Shown: positions 1-12,167, counted from the stretch's first letter. The stretch: DNA of 64,000 nt from Streptomyces megasporus (GCF_000718985.1 NZ_JODL01000006.1:62001-126000); one strand, 5' to 3'. The notes: generated from the sequence alone by a model not told the origin. Numbers and translations are program-made.

Positions 1-487
1 CGACCCGCACCCGACCGCCGAACAGCCGCAGGGAGGCGTCCAGTTCCAGACAGACCCGGATCTCCTCGCGTCCGCCGGCGCGGGCCGCGTCGATCAGCTC
101 CAACTGCGCCGGGTCGTCGACCATCACGGTCACGGCCGAGGCCGACTCGGGGTCCGAGGCCAACTCGGCGTACCCGGCCCGGTCCACCGACGGGTAGGCG
201 AGCAGGACGTCGGTGAATCCGGAGCGGGCCAGCCACAGCGACTCGGCGAGCGTGAAGCTCATGACCCCGGCGAAGCCGTCCCGAGCCAACGCCCGTTCCA
301 ACAGGGCGCGGCAGCGCACGGACTTGCTCGCGACCCGGACCGGCTTGCCGCCGGCGCGGCGCACCAGGTCGGCGGCGTTGGCGTCGAACGCCGCCAGGTC
401 GACAATCGCGAGCGGCGCGTCGAGGTGGGCGGTGGCCCGATCGTAGCGGGCCCGGTCGGCTGCGGGATCGGTGGTCGCGGGGAACAC
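1..487 (-). CDS. PLP-dependent amino acid deaminase/aldolase (alanine racemase-fold), C-terminus beyond window
   Basis: The minus strand encodes an N-terminal segment of about 162 residues that runs off the left edge. It begins VFPATTDPAADRARY and contains the pattern GKPVRVASKSVRCR, where Lys55 is the expected PLP-binding lysine of the alanine-racemase/D-threonine-aldolase N-terminal barrel. Proteins of this type in actinomycetes are annotated as amino acid deaminase/aldolase (D-serine deaminase or D-threonine aldolase-like), and the true substrate is unknown. The GTG start at 487 is chosen because homologous sequence begins just after it; the ribosome-binding site is weak (GCCGGG), and the ATG at 582 is out of frame. 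The gene is divergent from the membrane protein at 707. Confidence 0.8.
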   Translation of the reverse strand, partial: MFPATTDPAADRARYDRATAHLDAPLAIVDLAAFDANAADLVRRAGGKPVRVASKSVRCRALLERALARDGFAGVMSFTLAESLWLARSGFTDVLLAYPSVDRAGYAELASDPESASAVTVMVDDPAQLELIDAARAGGREEIRVCLELDASLRLFGGRVRV

Positions 488-569
488 CCCGGCAGCTTGC
501 CAGAGCCCGCCCGGTCCGGGACAGCCCCGTACCGGCCCGGCCGGCGGAGGGCCGTGCCCGGACCGCGGG

Positions 570-600
570 TTGCCGTGACCATGCCCGCTCCCCGTAGAGT
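570..600 (+). promoter_or_regulatory. candidate promoter for the membrane protein/subtilase pair
   Basis: TTGCCG at 570-575 and TAGAGT at 595-600 resemble -35 and -10 boxes, although the 19-nt spacer is long. They lie about 105 bp before the GTG at 707. This is a weak prediction from sequence alone. Confidence 0.3.
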
Positions 601-706
601 GACGCGCACACCGCCGCTGACCACAGGTCAAGGCGTGACGTCCGATACCGATGGACTGCCCCGCACGGAGTCGACGGGGCGCCTTTTCGATCACGAGGGG
701 GTGCCG

Positions 707-1672
707 GTGAGCACTGAGGCCGACCCGGTTCGGGCTCCGCTCCCGCCCGTCGTACCACCGCCGCGCCTCGCCCCGCCGAGGGGGCCGCGAGCAGCGACCG
801 GCGCGCCCCTCATACCCACCGGGCCGCCGACCCCGGTCTTCCGGACCCCCATGCCACCTCCCGTGCCACCCCCGGTGCCGCCCCCCGCGCCGGCCGCCGA
901 GCCGGCCCCGCACCACCCCGTCCGTCGGCCGGGCCGCACCGTCGCCGCGGCCCTCTGCCTCGTCCTCGGCCTCGGACTGCTCGGCGGAGCCGCGGTCGGG
1001 ACCTGGCTCGGCGACGACCCCGGCGAGCGCACCGCGACCGGCTACGCCGAGGCGCGTGCGCTGTGGCACGAGACCCCCGTCGACACGCTGTTTCCCCGCA
1101 CACTGAAAGGCGACGGAGCCGGACCGGGAGGAGCCGACCGGCACTGGACCCGGATCGCGGTCGCCCCCGACGGCGACTGCGCGGGCGCCTTCGACCCCCT
1201 GCTGGCCAAGGCGCTCGCGCCGGTGGGCTGCGCCCGCCTGCTGCGCGCCACCTACGTGGACGAGACCGGCAGCGGCGTCACCACGGTCGGACTGCTGTTC
1301 ACCGAGGCGGACGCCAAGGGCATGCGGACCCTGCGCGAGCGGTTCGACCGCGAGGACCTCCAGCGGCGCACCGACCTGATGCCCCGCCCCTACGCCGCCC
1401 GAGGCACCGCCGCCGCCCGCTTCGGCGACGCACAGCGCGCGAGTTGGACGATCCGCCCGCTCGTCGACGTCCCGGTCGTGGTCTACGCCGTCTCGGGCTT
1501 CGCCGACGGCCGTGCCGTCGGCGATCCACAGCCGGCGGAGGTGGCCGTCCTCGAAGGCCAGACCACCGCCCCCGCCCAGGCGGGCCTCGGCCACGAGGCC
1601 CACGGCATCGCCGACCGCGTCGAACGCGGCCTGCGCCGCATCGCCGCCGAGGGAACACCGCAGGACCGATGA
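707..1672 (+). CDS. proline-rich single-pass membrane protein, unknown function
   Basis: The protein has 321 residues. Residues 1-75 are a Pro/Ala-rich cytoplasmic-type segment with runs such as MPPPVPPPVPPPAP. A hydrophobic helix follows at about 78-100 (TVAAALCLVLGLGLLGG), then a roughly 220-residue soluble domain predicted outside the membrane. GTG at 707 is preferred because GAGGGGG lies just upstream; GTG at 701 is a near alternative. The stop overlaps the ATG of the next gene (ATGA at 1669-1672), so the two are translationally coupled, suggesting a role with the mycosin-like protease. I do not recognise a named domain. Confidence 0.8.
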   Translation: MSTEADPVRAPLPPVVPPPRLAPPRGPRAATGAPLIPTGPPTPVFRTPMPPPVPPPVPPPAPAAEPAPHHPVRRPGRTVAAALCLVLGLGLLGGAAVGTWLGDDPGERTATGYAEARALWHETPVDTLFPRTLKGDGAGPGGADRHWTRIAVAPDGDCAGAFDPLLAKALAPVGCARLLRATYVDETGSGVTTVGLLFTEADAKGMRTLRERFDREDLQRRTDLMPRPYAARGTAAARFGDAQRASWTIRPLVDVPVVVYAVSGFADGRAVGDPQPAEVAVLEGQTTAPAQAGLGHEAHGIADRVERGLRRIAAEGTPQDR

Positions 1673-2961
1673 AGGCGACAAGAACCCCCGTGAACACCCC
1701 CGCGCGCCCCCTCGCCCGCGACGCCCGCGCCATCCGTGTCACGCGCGCCATCCGTGTCACGCGCGCCACCCGTGCCACCCGTGCCACGGTCCTCGCCGTG
1801 CTCTCCGTGCTCGCCGTCCTCGGCACGTTCGCGCCGGCCGTCGTCCCCGTGGCGCACGCCGACGACATACGGGACCGGCAGTGGGGCCTGGACGCGGTGG
1901 GCGCCCGCGAGGCGTGGAAGACCACCAAGGGCGAGGGCATCACCGTCGCGGTGCTCGACACCGGCGTCGACGCCGACCACCCCGACCTCAGGGACCGGGT
2001 GCTCCAGGGCAAGGACCTCGTCGGCTTCGGCGCCCGGAAGGGGGACGACCACTGGGCCCGGCACGGCACCGCGATGGCCGGGATCATCGCCGGACGCGGC
2101 CACGGCCCCGGCGACGGCCAGGGCGTCCTCGGCGTCGCCCCCGAGGCGAGGATCCTGCCCGTGCGGGTGCTGCTGGAGGACCAGGACCCGCAGCGGAAGA
2201 GGGCCCGCGAGGAACGCGGCGGCGCGCTGGCCGAGGGCATCCGCTGGGCCGCCGACCACGGCGCCGACGTCATCAACCTCTCCCTCGGCGACGACAGCGT
2301 CTCCGCCCACCCCGACCCGGCCGAGGACGCCGCCGTGCGCTACGCGCTGAACAAGGGCGCCGTGGTGGTCGCCTCCGCGGGCAACGGCGGGGAGGACGGC
2401 GACCGGATCTCCTACCCGGCGGCCTACCCCGGCGTGATCGCGGTGACCGCCGTGGACCGCACCGGCGCCCGCGCGCCCTTCTCCACCCGCCGCTGGTACG
2501 CCACCGTCAGCGCCCCCGGCAAGGACGTGATCATCACCTACCCGGACGGCGAGTACTACGAGGGCTGGGGGACCAGCGCCGCCGCCGCCTTCGTCTCCGG
2601 CTGCGTCGCCCTGGTCCGGGCCGCCCACCCCGACCTCAGCCCGGCCCAGATCAGGGAACTGATCGCCGAGACCGCGCGGGACACCCCGCCCGGCGGACGC
2701 AGCGACGAGCTGGGCACCGGCATCGTCGACCCGGCCGCCGCCATCGAACTGGGCGCGAACGTCGAACCGCGCCGGCAGCGGCCGGTGGCGGAGAAGTACC
2801 CCGAGAAGTACTTCGGCCCGGGGCCGGCCCCCGCGGGCGGGTCCGGCGACCTGCTCGCGCCCGCCGCCGCGGCGGCGGGCACGCTGCTGGTGGTGTGCGC
2901 CGTGGTGCTGTACCGGGGAGCCCGGACATCGGGACGGGCCGGGCGAGAGCCCCTGGGCTGA
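1669..2961 (+). CDS. S8 subtilisin-family serine protease, mycosin-like, membrane anchored
   Basis: This is a 430-residue protease. It has a basic n-region, a signal-type hydrophobic helix at about 41-64, then the S8 catalytic domain with Asp97 (VLDTGVDADHPDL), His132 (RHGTAMAGIIAG) and Ser303 (GTSAAAAFVSG). A C-terminal membrane helix at about 395-417 is followed by a short basic tail, the layout of MycP mycosins that process type VII secretion substrates. No other ESX genes (EccB/C/D/E, WXG100) are in the window, so a type VII role is inferred from architecture only; it may be a generic exported subtilase. It is translationally coupled to the upstream membrane protein. Confidence 0.88.
   Translation: MKATRTPVNTPARPLARDARAIRVTRAIRVTRATRATRATVLAVLSVLAVLGTFAPAVVPVAHADDIRDRQWGLDAVGAREAWKTTKGEGITVAVLDTGVDADHPDLRDRVLQGKDLVGFGARKGDDHWARHGTAMAGIIAGRGHGPGDGQGVLGVAPEARILPVRVLLEDQDPQRKRAREERGGALAEGIRWAADHGADVINLSLGDDSVSAHPDPAEDAAVRYALNKGAVVVASAGNGGEDGDRISYPAAYPGVIAVTAVDRTGARAPFSTRRWYATVSAPGKDVIITYPDGEYYEGWGTSAAAAFVSGCVALVRAAHPDLSPAQIRELIAETARDTPPGGRSDELGTGIVDPAAAIELGANVEPRRQRPVAEKYPEKYFGPGPAPAGGSGDLLAPAAAAAGTLLVVCAVVLYRGARTSGRAGREPLG
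1731..1784 (+). repeat. in-frame tandem repeat in the n-region of the mycosin-like protease
   Basis: Two perfect 18-bp units (1731-1748 and 1749-1766) are followed by two perfect 9-bp units (CACCCGTGC at 1767-1775 and 1776-1784). They encode the basic sequence IRVTRAIRVTRATRATRAT ahead of the signal helix. The repeat keeps the reading frame, so copy number would change the length of the positive n-region without breaking the gene. Confidence 0.9.
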
Positions 2962-2980
2962 GGACGGCTACCCTCGTCGC

Positions 2981-3745
2981 GTGGCGCTCAAGAACATCCC
3001 GGACCCCGGTTTCCCCGACGACGACGGCTCCGCCGACCCCGACCTCGCCGCGGCGCTCGCGGCCTGGGCCGAGGACCGCTCGGCCGAGCCGCGCGTGCTG
3101 GCCGCGCTGGCCAAGGCCCGGCTGATGGTTCCGGTGGTCGCCGTGCTGGGCGAGGTGGAGACCGACGTGGGGGTCCCCCCGTCGAAGGCAGGGGGAGGAC
3201 TGCGTCGGGAGAAGACCAGCGACATGGCGGTGCCCACGCTCAACGCTCCCGGCGGTCGTCGGGCCCTGCCCGCCTTCACCTCCACCGACAGCCTCGCCCG
3301 CTGGCGCCCGGACGCCCGCCCGGTCGCCGTCCCCCTGCACCAGGCTCTGAGGGCCGTCGCCCAGGAGGGGGCCGACACCCTCGTGGTGGACCTCGCCGGG
3401 CCGGTGACGTACCAGTTGACCGGCCCCGCGCTGCGCGCCCTCGCCGAGGGGCGCACCGAGATCGCCGACCCCCTGGACGACCCGGCCGTCATCGAGGCGT
3501 TGCGGAGCGCCCTGGCCGCCGAGCCGGCCGTGAACGCCGCCCGGCTGGGGCCCGGCCGCGGCACCGACGGCGTGCTGGCGCTGCGCCTGGACCCCGGCGC
3601 GCCGGCCCGCGAGGTCGCCGGCCGGGTGGCGGCGGCCCTGGCGGAGGACGAGACGCTCCGGGCCCGCCTGGTGCGCGGCCTCGATCTGGCCCTGCTGCCG
3701 CCGGACGGCGCCCTGCCGGGCAGGCCGCTGTACGACCGCGCCTGA
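2981..3745 (+). CDS. SseB family protein
   Basis: A 254-residue cytoplasmic protein starting with GTG at 2981 (VALKNIPDPGFPDDDG). It has the features of SseB N-terminal-domain proteins of actinomycetes: an acidic N-terminus, an ALAKARLMVPVVAVLGEVE strand/helix block, the AFTSTDSLARWRPDARPVAV block and a C-terminal alpha/beta region. Their function is not established; in enterobacteria SseB names a sensitivity-enhancer protein. The gene lies 20 bp after the protease and shares its strand. A low-complexity insertion (GVPPSKAGGG) interrupts the normally continuous region between the two blocks and coincides with a short repeat element. Confidence 0.85.
   Translation: MALKNIPDPGFPDDDGSADPDLAAALAAWAEDRSAEPRVLAALAKARLMVPVVAVLGEVETDVGVPPSKAGGGLRREKTSDMAVPTLNAPGGRRALPAFTSTDSLARWRPDARPVAVPLHQALRAVAQEGADTLVVDLAGPVTYQLTGPALRALAEGRTEIADPLDDPAVIEALRSALAAEPAVNAARLGPGRGTDGVLALRLDPGAPAREVAGRVAAALAEDETLRARLVRGLDLALLPPDGALPGRPLYDRA
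3167..3198 (+). repeat. short Streptomyces-type palindromic element inserted in the SseB gene
   Basis: The motif has a G-run/C-run (GTGGGGGTCCCCCC) followed by GTCGAAGG and a GGGGGAGG tail. From memory, very similar short elements (GGGGGTCCCCC, a CGAAG core, then GGGGGAG) recur within and between Streptomyces genes. Here it is read in frame as GVPPSKAGGG. Confidence 0.6.
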
Positions 3746-3777
3746 GACGTCCGAGACGCCTCGGACGTCTCAGGCGC
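3738..3777. terminator. perfect 18-bp hairpin, bidirectional terminator
   Basis: Arms 3738-3755 and 3760-3777 are perfectly complementary with a 4-nt loop (ACGC). The SseB stop codon (3743-3745) lies inside the left arm. The hairpin sits between convergent genes, so it can terminate both; there is no U-tract, as is common in Streptomyces. Confidence 0.8.
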
Positions 3778-3821
3778 GGGAGCCCCGGTCCGGACGGCCG
3801 ACCGTCCGGACCGGGGCTCCC
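3778..3821. terminator. second perfect 20-bp hairpin, adjacent to the first
   Basis: Arms 3778-3797 and 3802-3821 pair perfectly around CCGA. It begins immediately after the previous hairpin and lies 20 bp before the stop of the convergent DUF1844 gene, for which it is the natural terminator. Confidence 0.8.
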
Positions 3822-3840
3822 GGAAGCGTCGGCCCCGAGG

Positions 3841-4266
3841 TCAGCGCAGGACCGGGCCGGTGTACTTCTCGCCCGGGCCCTGACCCGGCTCGTCCGGCAC
3901 CAACGACGCCTCGCGGAAGGCGAGCTGGAGCGACTTCAGGCCGTCGCGCAGCGGCGCCGCGTGGTAGGTGCCGATGTCGGGGGCGGCGGCGGTGACGAGT
4001 CCGGCCAGCGCGTTGATCAGCTTGCGGGCCTCGTCCAGGTCCTTGTGCTCCTCGCCCTCCTCGGCCAGGCCGAGGTTGACCGCGGCCGAGCTCATCAGGT
4101 GCACCGCGACCGTGGTGATCACCTCGACCGCGGGCACGTCCGCGATGTCGCGGGTCATCGTCTCGAAGTCGGGGGACCGCCCGGCCTCGTGGGACTCGGA
4201 CGCCCCCGGGGTCTCGGAGGGACCGGGGGGCTCGGGGGAGGACGGGACGCCGCTGGTGTCGCTCAT
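3841..4266 (-). CDS. DUF1844 domain-containing protein
   Basis: A 141-residue protein. Residues 1-35 are a Ser/Pro/Glu-rich disordered lead. The core includes VPAVEVITTVAVHLMSSAAVNLGL and KDLDEARKLINALAGLVTAAAPDIG, the typical conserved helices of DUF1844 in actinomycetes. The function is unknown. The ATG at 4266 has AGCGAAG upstream. It is convergent with SseB and divergent from infC, and its neighbourhood next to infC is conserved in Streptomyces as I remember it. Confidence 0.85.
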   Translation of the reverse strand: MSDTSGVPSSPEPPGPSETPGASESHEAGRSPDFETMTRDIADVPAVEVITTVAVHLMSSAAVNLGLAEEGEEHKDLDEARKLINALAGLVTAAAPDIGTYHAAPLRDGLKSLQLAFREASLVPDEPGQGPGEKYTGPVLR

Positions 4267-4673
4267 CGTTCTTCGCTTCCTGCTGGACGGTTCGGTCCAG
4301 CCTAGGTCCCGCGGGCCGTGTGGACGCACGGCACCCGAGGAGGGACTTTCCGCCAACCCTGGTATGCTGGGGTATCGACCGGTCGGACAGGCGTCCCCGT
4401 GAACGTCGCAGACGCGACGGACGCACGGACGGAAGCGGAATCCGACCCGCAAGTGGAGGCTCCAGCGCTCCCACCTGATCGACCTCCGGGTCGGCGGGTC
4501 AAAGGTCAGGCTGCGCCCCGCGGTGTACCGCGGCGGTGCTCCCGGTCAGTGAGGAGCCCCGCCTGCGTCCCGTCCGGGGCGTTTTTCGCGTCTTGGTCCG
4601 GTGGGTCACACCGAAACCCAAATCGTGCGCGGCTGTCCGCCAGACAACCGCGTGGTGCAACCGAGGAGGCCCC
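4267..4673 (+). promoter_or_regulatory. long infC-rpmI-rplT promoter/leader region
   Basis: This 407-bp gap between the DUF1844 start and infC holds no convincing gene. TATGCT at 4363-4368 could be a -10 box, which would give a leader of roughly 300 nt. The leader has several potential pairings, including GTGGAG with CTCCCAC around 4453-4482, a perfect CCGCGG stem at 4518-4533 and a terminator hairpin with a T-run at 4556-4585. This arrangement resembles autoregulated ribosomal-protein leaders, with L20 or IF3 as the plausible ligand. Confidence 0.55.
4518..4585 (+). terminator. attenuator-like structures in the infC leader
   Basis: The upstream stem is CCGCGG (4518-4523), loop TGTA, CCGCGG (4528-4533). 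The terminator-like stem is GCCCCG (4556-4561) with CGGGGC (4575-4580), followed directly by GTTTTT (4581-4586 region). A hairpin plus T-run about 90 nt before the infC start, with no gene upstream that needs it, suggests transcription attenuation of the operon. Confidence 0.6.
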
Positions 4674-5285
4674 ATCAGCGCCGAGCCCCGTATCAACGAC
4701 CGGATTCGCGTCCCCGAGGTGCGACTCGTCGGTCCCAGTGGCGAGCAGGTCGGCATCGTGCCGCTTGCCAAGGCCCTGGAGCTTGCCCAGGAGTACGACC
4801 TGGACCTGGTCGAGGTCGCGGCGAACGCCCGACCCCCGGTGTGCAAGCTCATGGACTACGGGAAGTTCAAGTACGAGTCGGCCATGAAGGCCCGTGAGGC
4901 GCGCAAGAACCAGGCGCACACGGTCATCAAGGAGATGAAGCTCCGGCCGAAGATCGATCCGCACGACTACGACACCAAGAAGGGTCACGTCGTCCGGTTC
5001 CTCAAGCAAGGGGACAAGGTCAAGATCACGATCATGTTCCGTGGTCGTGAGCAGTCCCGTCCCGAACTGGGCTACCGGCTGCTCCAGCGGCTCGCGGAGG
5101 ACGTCCAGGAACTGGGCTTCGTGGAGTCCAGCCCGAAGCAGGACGGCCGGAACATGATCATGGTTCTCGGTCCGCACAAGAAGAAGACCGAGGCGATGGC
5201 CGAAGCCCGTGAGGCGCAGGCCGCCCGCAAGGCCGGCCGCCGGCAGGAGGCCGAGGCCCCCTCGCAGGAGAGCGCCGAGGCATGA
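4674..5285 (+). CDS. infC: translation initiation factor IF-3, ATC start codon
   Basis: A 203-residue IF-3. The N-domain starts [20 protein letters not shown], the linker [15 protein letters not shown] is present, and the C-domain has KMRPKI-type [20 protein letters not shown] and [13 protein letters not shown]. It binds the 30S subunit and proofreads initiator tRNA pairing. No in-frame ATG or GTG lies between a distant ATG at 4536 and the conserved N-terminus. The codon at the right distance from the strong ribosome-binding site CGAGGAGG (4662-4669) is ATC at 4674. E. coli infC uses AUU, where the rare start allows IF-3 autoregulation, so ATC here is probably the same device. The C-terminal tail ([15 protein letters not shown]) is Ala/Glu-rich. 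It is first in the operon with rpmI and rplT. Confidence 0.95.
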   Translation: MSAEPRINDRIRVPEVRLVGPSGEQVGIVPLAKALELAQEYDLDLVEVAANARPPVCKLMDYGKFKYESAMKAREARKNQAHTVIKEMKLRPKIDPHDYDTKKGHVVRFLKQGDKVKITIMFRGREQSRPELGYRLLQRLAEDVQELGFVESSPKQDGRNMIMVLGPHKKKTEAMAEAREAQAARKAGRRQEAEAPSQESAEA

Positions 5286-5401
5286 CCCGGTGGCCGCCGC
5301 GCCGGCCGCCGGTCACAGCGGGATCCCCGGATCCCGGAAGCAACCGAAACAGCTGACGCTTCCGCACGCCGATCCACTCCATGGTCGGCGATGCTGGGGC
5401 A

Positions 5402-5428
5402 CCCCCCGGAACGAACCGTTCCGGGGGG
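5402..5428 (+). other. intercistronic 12-bp hairpin between infC and rpmI
   Basis: CCCCCCGGAACG (5402-5413) pairs perfectly with CGTTCCGGGGGG (5417-5428) around AAC. It lies 28 bp before rpmI inside the operon, with no T-run. It may adjust relative expression or mRNA processing; it also resembles the G/C-run small repeats of Streptomyces. Confidence 0.6.
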
Positions 5429-5455
5429 AGGCACCGACGAGGAGAGAACGGCGAC

Positions 5456-5650
5456 ATGCCGAAGAACAAGACGCACAGTGGTGCACGCAAGCGCTTCAAG
5501 ATCACCGGCTCCGGCAAGGTGATGCGCCAGCGCGCCGGCCGCCGCCACCTTCTCGAGCACAAGCCGTCCACGCTGACGCGCCGCCTCGCCGGCAAGGTCG
5601 AGATGGCTCCGGCCGACGCCAAGAAGGTCAAGAAGCTTCTGGGCAAGTGA
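5456..5650 (+). CDS. rpmI: 50S ribosomal protein L35
   Basis: The 64-residue protein [20 protein letters not shown]... is full-length for bacterial L35, highly basic and ends [12 protein letters not shown] at 5456 follows AGGAGAGAA at a proper distance. It is a structural component of the large subunit. It is second in the canonical infC-rpmI-rplT operon; 170 bp separates it from infC and 134 bp from rplT, both long for an operon. Confidence 0.97.
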   Translation: MPKNKTHSGARKRFKITGSGKVMRQRAGRRHLLEHKPSTLTRRLAGKVEMAPADAKKVKKLLGK

Positions 5651-5784
5651 GCCCCGCCGTCCGCCGATCCCCGATCCGGCGGGCGAGGACTTCGAAGACC
5701 GGGACCCCATCGAACCCCGGGCCGGCGGCGCCGTGACAACGACGGACGGACCACCACGCCGGCCCCGCGACAAGGAGTAATCAC

Positions 5785-6168
5785 GTGGCACGCGTCAAGC
5801 GGGCGCTCAACGCCCACAAGAAGCGCCGGGCGATCCTCGAGCAGGCCAGCGGCTACCGCGGTCAGCGTTCCCGTCTGTACCGCAAGGCGAAGGAGCAGGT
5901 CACCCACTCCCTCGTCTACAACTACAACGACCGCAAGCGCCGCAAGGGCGACTTCCGGCAGCTTTGGATCCAGCGGATCAACGCCGCGGCCCGCGCCAAC
6001 GGCATCACCTACAACCGCTTCATCCAGGGCCTGAAGGCCGCCGAGATCGAGGTGGACCGCAAGATCCTGGCCGACCTCGCGGTCAACGACCCGAACGCGT
6101 TCGCCGCGCTGGTCGAGGTGGCCCAGAAGGCGCTGCCGAGCGACGTCAACGCCCCGAAGGCCGCCTGA
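5785..6168 (+). CDS. rplT: 50S ribosomal protein L20
   Basis: The 127-residue L20 begins [38 protein letters not shown] (V read as Met at the GTG), contains the diagnostic [26 protein letters not shown] segment and ends in a short acidic/Ala tail. L20 binds 23S rRNA early in 50S assembly and in other bacteria represses its own operon by binding the leader. GTG at 5785 follows AAGGAG. It is the last gene of the operon and is followed by a strong hairpin. Confidence 0.97.
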   Translation: MARVKRALNAHKKRRAILEQASGYRGQRSRLYRKAKEQVTHSLVYNYNDRKRRKGDFRQLWIQRINAAARANGITYNRFIQGLKAAEIEVDRKILADLAVNDPNAFAALVEVAQKALPSDVNAPKAA

Positions 6169-9656
<3,488 letters not shown>

Positions 9657-9657
<1 letters not shown>

Positions 9658-12167
9658 TGCGGGCCCCGCTTTCGTGGCTGCGGGAGTACGTCGACCTGCC
9701 GGCCGGTGAGACCGGCCGCGACGTCGCGGCGAAGCTGATCGCCGCCGGACTGGAGGTCGAGACCGTCGAACGGCTCGGCGCCGGGCTCGAGGGCCCGATC
9801 GTCGTCGGGCGGGTGCTGGCGATCGAGGAGCTGCCGGGCTTCAAGAAGCCGATCCGGTACTGCCAGGTCGACGTCGGACAGGCCAACGGCACCGGCGAGC
9901 CGCAGAACATCGTCTGCGGCGCCACCAACTTCGCCGTCGGCGACAAGGTCGTGGTGATCCTGCCCGGCGGCAGCCTGCCCGGCGGCTTCCGGATCGGCGC
10001 CCGCAAGACCTACGGCAAGCTGTCGGAGGGCATGATCTGCTCGGCCGCCGAGCTGGGCATGGGCGACGACCACTCGGGCATCATCGTGCTCCCGCCGGAG
10101 CACGAGGTCGGCACCGACGCCATCGAGCTGCTGGAGCTGGTGGACGAGGTGCTCGACATCGCCGTCACGCCCGACCGCGGCTACTGCCTGTCCATGCGCG
10201 GCATCGCCCGCGAGACGGCCACCGCCTACGGCCTGCCGCTGCGCGACCCGGCGCTGCTGGACGTCCCCGCGCCCAACGAGCACGGTCACCCGGTGACGAT
10301 CGAGGACCGGCTCGGCTGCGACCGCTTCACCGCCCGCACCGTCACCGGGGTGCGCCCCGAGGCGCGCTCCCCGATCTGGCTCCAGCGGCGGCTGCAGAAG
10401 GCCGGGATGCGCCCGATCTCCCTGGCCGTGGACATCACCAACTACGTGATGCTCGAACTCGGCCAGCCGCTGCACGCCTACGACCGCTCCCGCGTCAACG
10501 GGGCCATCGGCGTGCGCCGCGCCCGGCCGGGGGAGAAGCTCACCACCCTCGACGGCACCAAGCGCGAGCTGCACCCCGAGGACCTGGTCATCACCGACGA
10601 CAGCGGGCCGATCGGCCTGGCCGGGGTGATGGGCGGCGCCGACACCGAGATCGCCGACGCGCAGGGCGCCACGGGCACCAGCGAGATCGTCGTCGAGGCG
10701 GCCCACTTCGACCCGGTCTCCATCGCCCGCACCGCCCGCCGCCACAAGCTGTCCTCCGAGGCCTCCCGGCGCTTCGAGCGCGGCGTGGACCCGCTGGCCA
10801 CCTCCGCCGCCGCCCAGCGCACCGTCGACCTGCTGGTGCTGCTGGCGGGCGGCACCGCCGAGGCGGGCGTCACCGAGATCGTCTCGGCCGGCGGCCCGCA
10901 CACCGTCAAGATGCGCGCCGACCACCCGGACAAGGTCGCGGGCGTGGTCTACGGGCGGGAGACCGTCGCGCGCCGGCTCCAGGACGTGGGCTGCGACGTC
11001 TACGGCACCGACGAGCTGACCGTGACCGTCCCCTCCTGGCGTCCCGACCTCACCGACCCCAACGACCTGGCCGAGGAGGTCATCCGGCTGGAGGGCTACG
11101 AGAACCTGCCCGCCACCCTGCCGCGCCTGCCGTCGGGCCGGGGCCTGACCGAGCGGCAGCGGCTGCACCGTCGGGTCGGACGTGCCCTGGCCGGGGCGGG
11201 CTACGTCGAGACGCCGAACTACCCGTTCGTCGGCGACACCGTCCTCGACCAGCTCGGTCTGGAGAAGGACGACCCCCGTCGCCGCGTCGTGCGGCTGACC
11301 AACCCGCTCTCCGACGAGGAGCCGGCGCTGCGCACCACGCTGCTGCCGGGGCTGCTCACCGCGCTGCGGCGCAACGACGGACGCGGCAGCCAGGGGGCGC
11401 TGGCCCTGTTCGAGACCGGCCTGGTCTTCCGGCCCACCGGCCAGGAGGTCCCCGCCGTCCGGCTGCCGGTGGACCGCCGTCCCACGGACGAGGAACTCGC
11501 CTCGCTGGGCGCCGCGCTGCCCGAGCAGCCGCGCCGGGTCGCGGTGGTCCTGGCCGGAGCGCGCGAGCAGGACGGCTGGTGGGGCAAGGGACGCCCGGCC
11601 GACTGGGCCGACGCCGTCGAGGCCGCCCGCACCGTCGCCCGCGAGGCCGGCGTGGAGCTGTTCGTGACGGCCGACCGGCACGCCCCCTGGCACCCCGGTC
11701 GCTGCGCCGCGCTCCACGTCGAGATCGACGGCGAGCGCACGCTCGTCGGACACGCCGGCGAACTCCACCCGCGCGTCGTCAAGGCGATGCACCTGCCCGC
11801 CCGCACCTGCGCGATGGAGATCGACCTCGATCTGCTGGAGCGGGCCTCCGCCGGGCCGGTGCAGGCCCCGCACGTGTCCGCCTTCCCGCCGGCCACCCAG
11901 GACGTCGCGCTGGTGGTGGACGCCTCCGTCCCGGCCGCCGAGGTCGAGGCGGCGCTGCGCGCGGGCGCGGGCGACCTGCTGGAGTCGCTGCGGCTGTTCG
12001 ACGTCTTCACCGGCGAGCAGATCGGCGAGGGGAAGAAGTCCCTGGCGTACGCGCTGCGGTTCCGCGCTCCCGACCGCACGCTGACCGCGGAGGAGGCCGG
12101 CGCCGCGCGCGGGGCCGCCGTGGCGGCGGCGGTCGAGCGGACGGGCGCGGTGCTGCGCGGGGTGTGA
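9657..12167 (+). CDS. pheT: phenylalanyl-tRNA synthetase beta subunit
   Basis: An 836-residue full-length PheT. The order is an N-terminal segment [15 protein letters not shown], an EMAP/OB tRNA-binding domain at about 40-150 ([20 protein letters not shown]), B3/B4 editing domain, B5 domain and a C-terminal FDX-ACB anticodon-binding domain at about 740-836 ([20 protein letters not shown]). The beta chain binds the tRNA anticodon and edits mischarged Tyr. Its ATG shares one base with the pheS stop (TGATG at 9655-9659), giving strict coupling of the two subunits. A perfect terminator hairpin follows. Confidence 0.97.

Noticed and set aside
1512..3125. A 537-codon plus-strand frame overlapping the mycosin-like protease.
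   Set aside because: Arg/Pro-rich out-of-frame translation; the other frame has catalytic triad and signal peptide.
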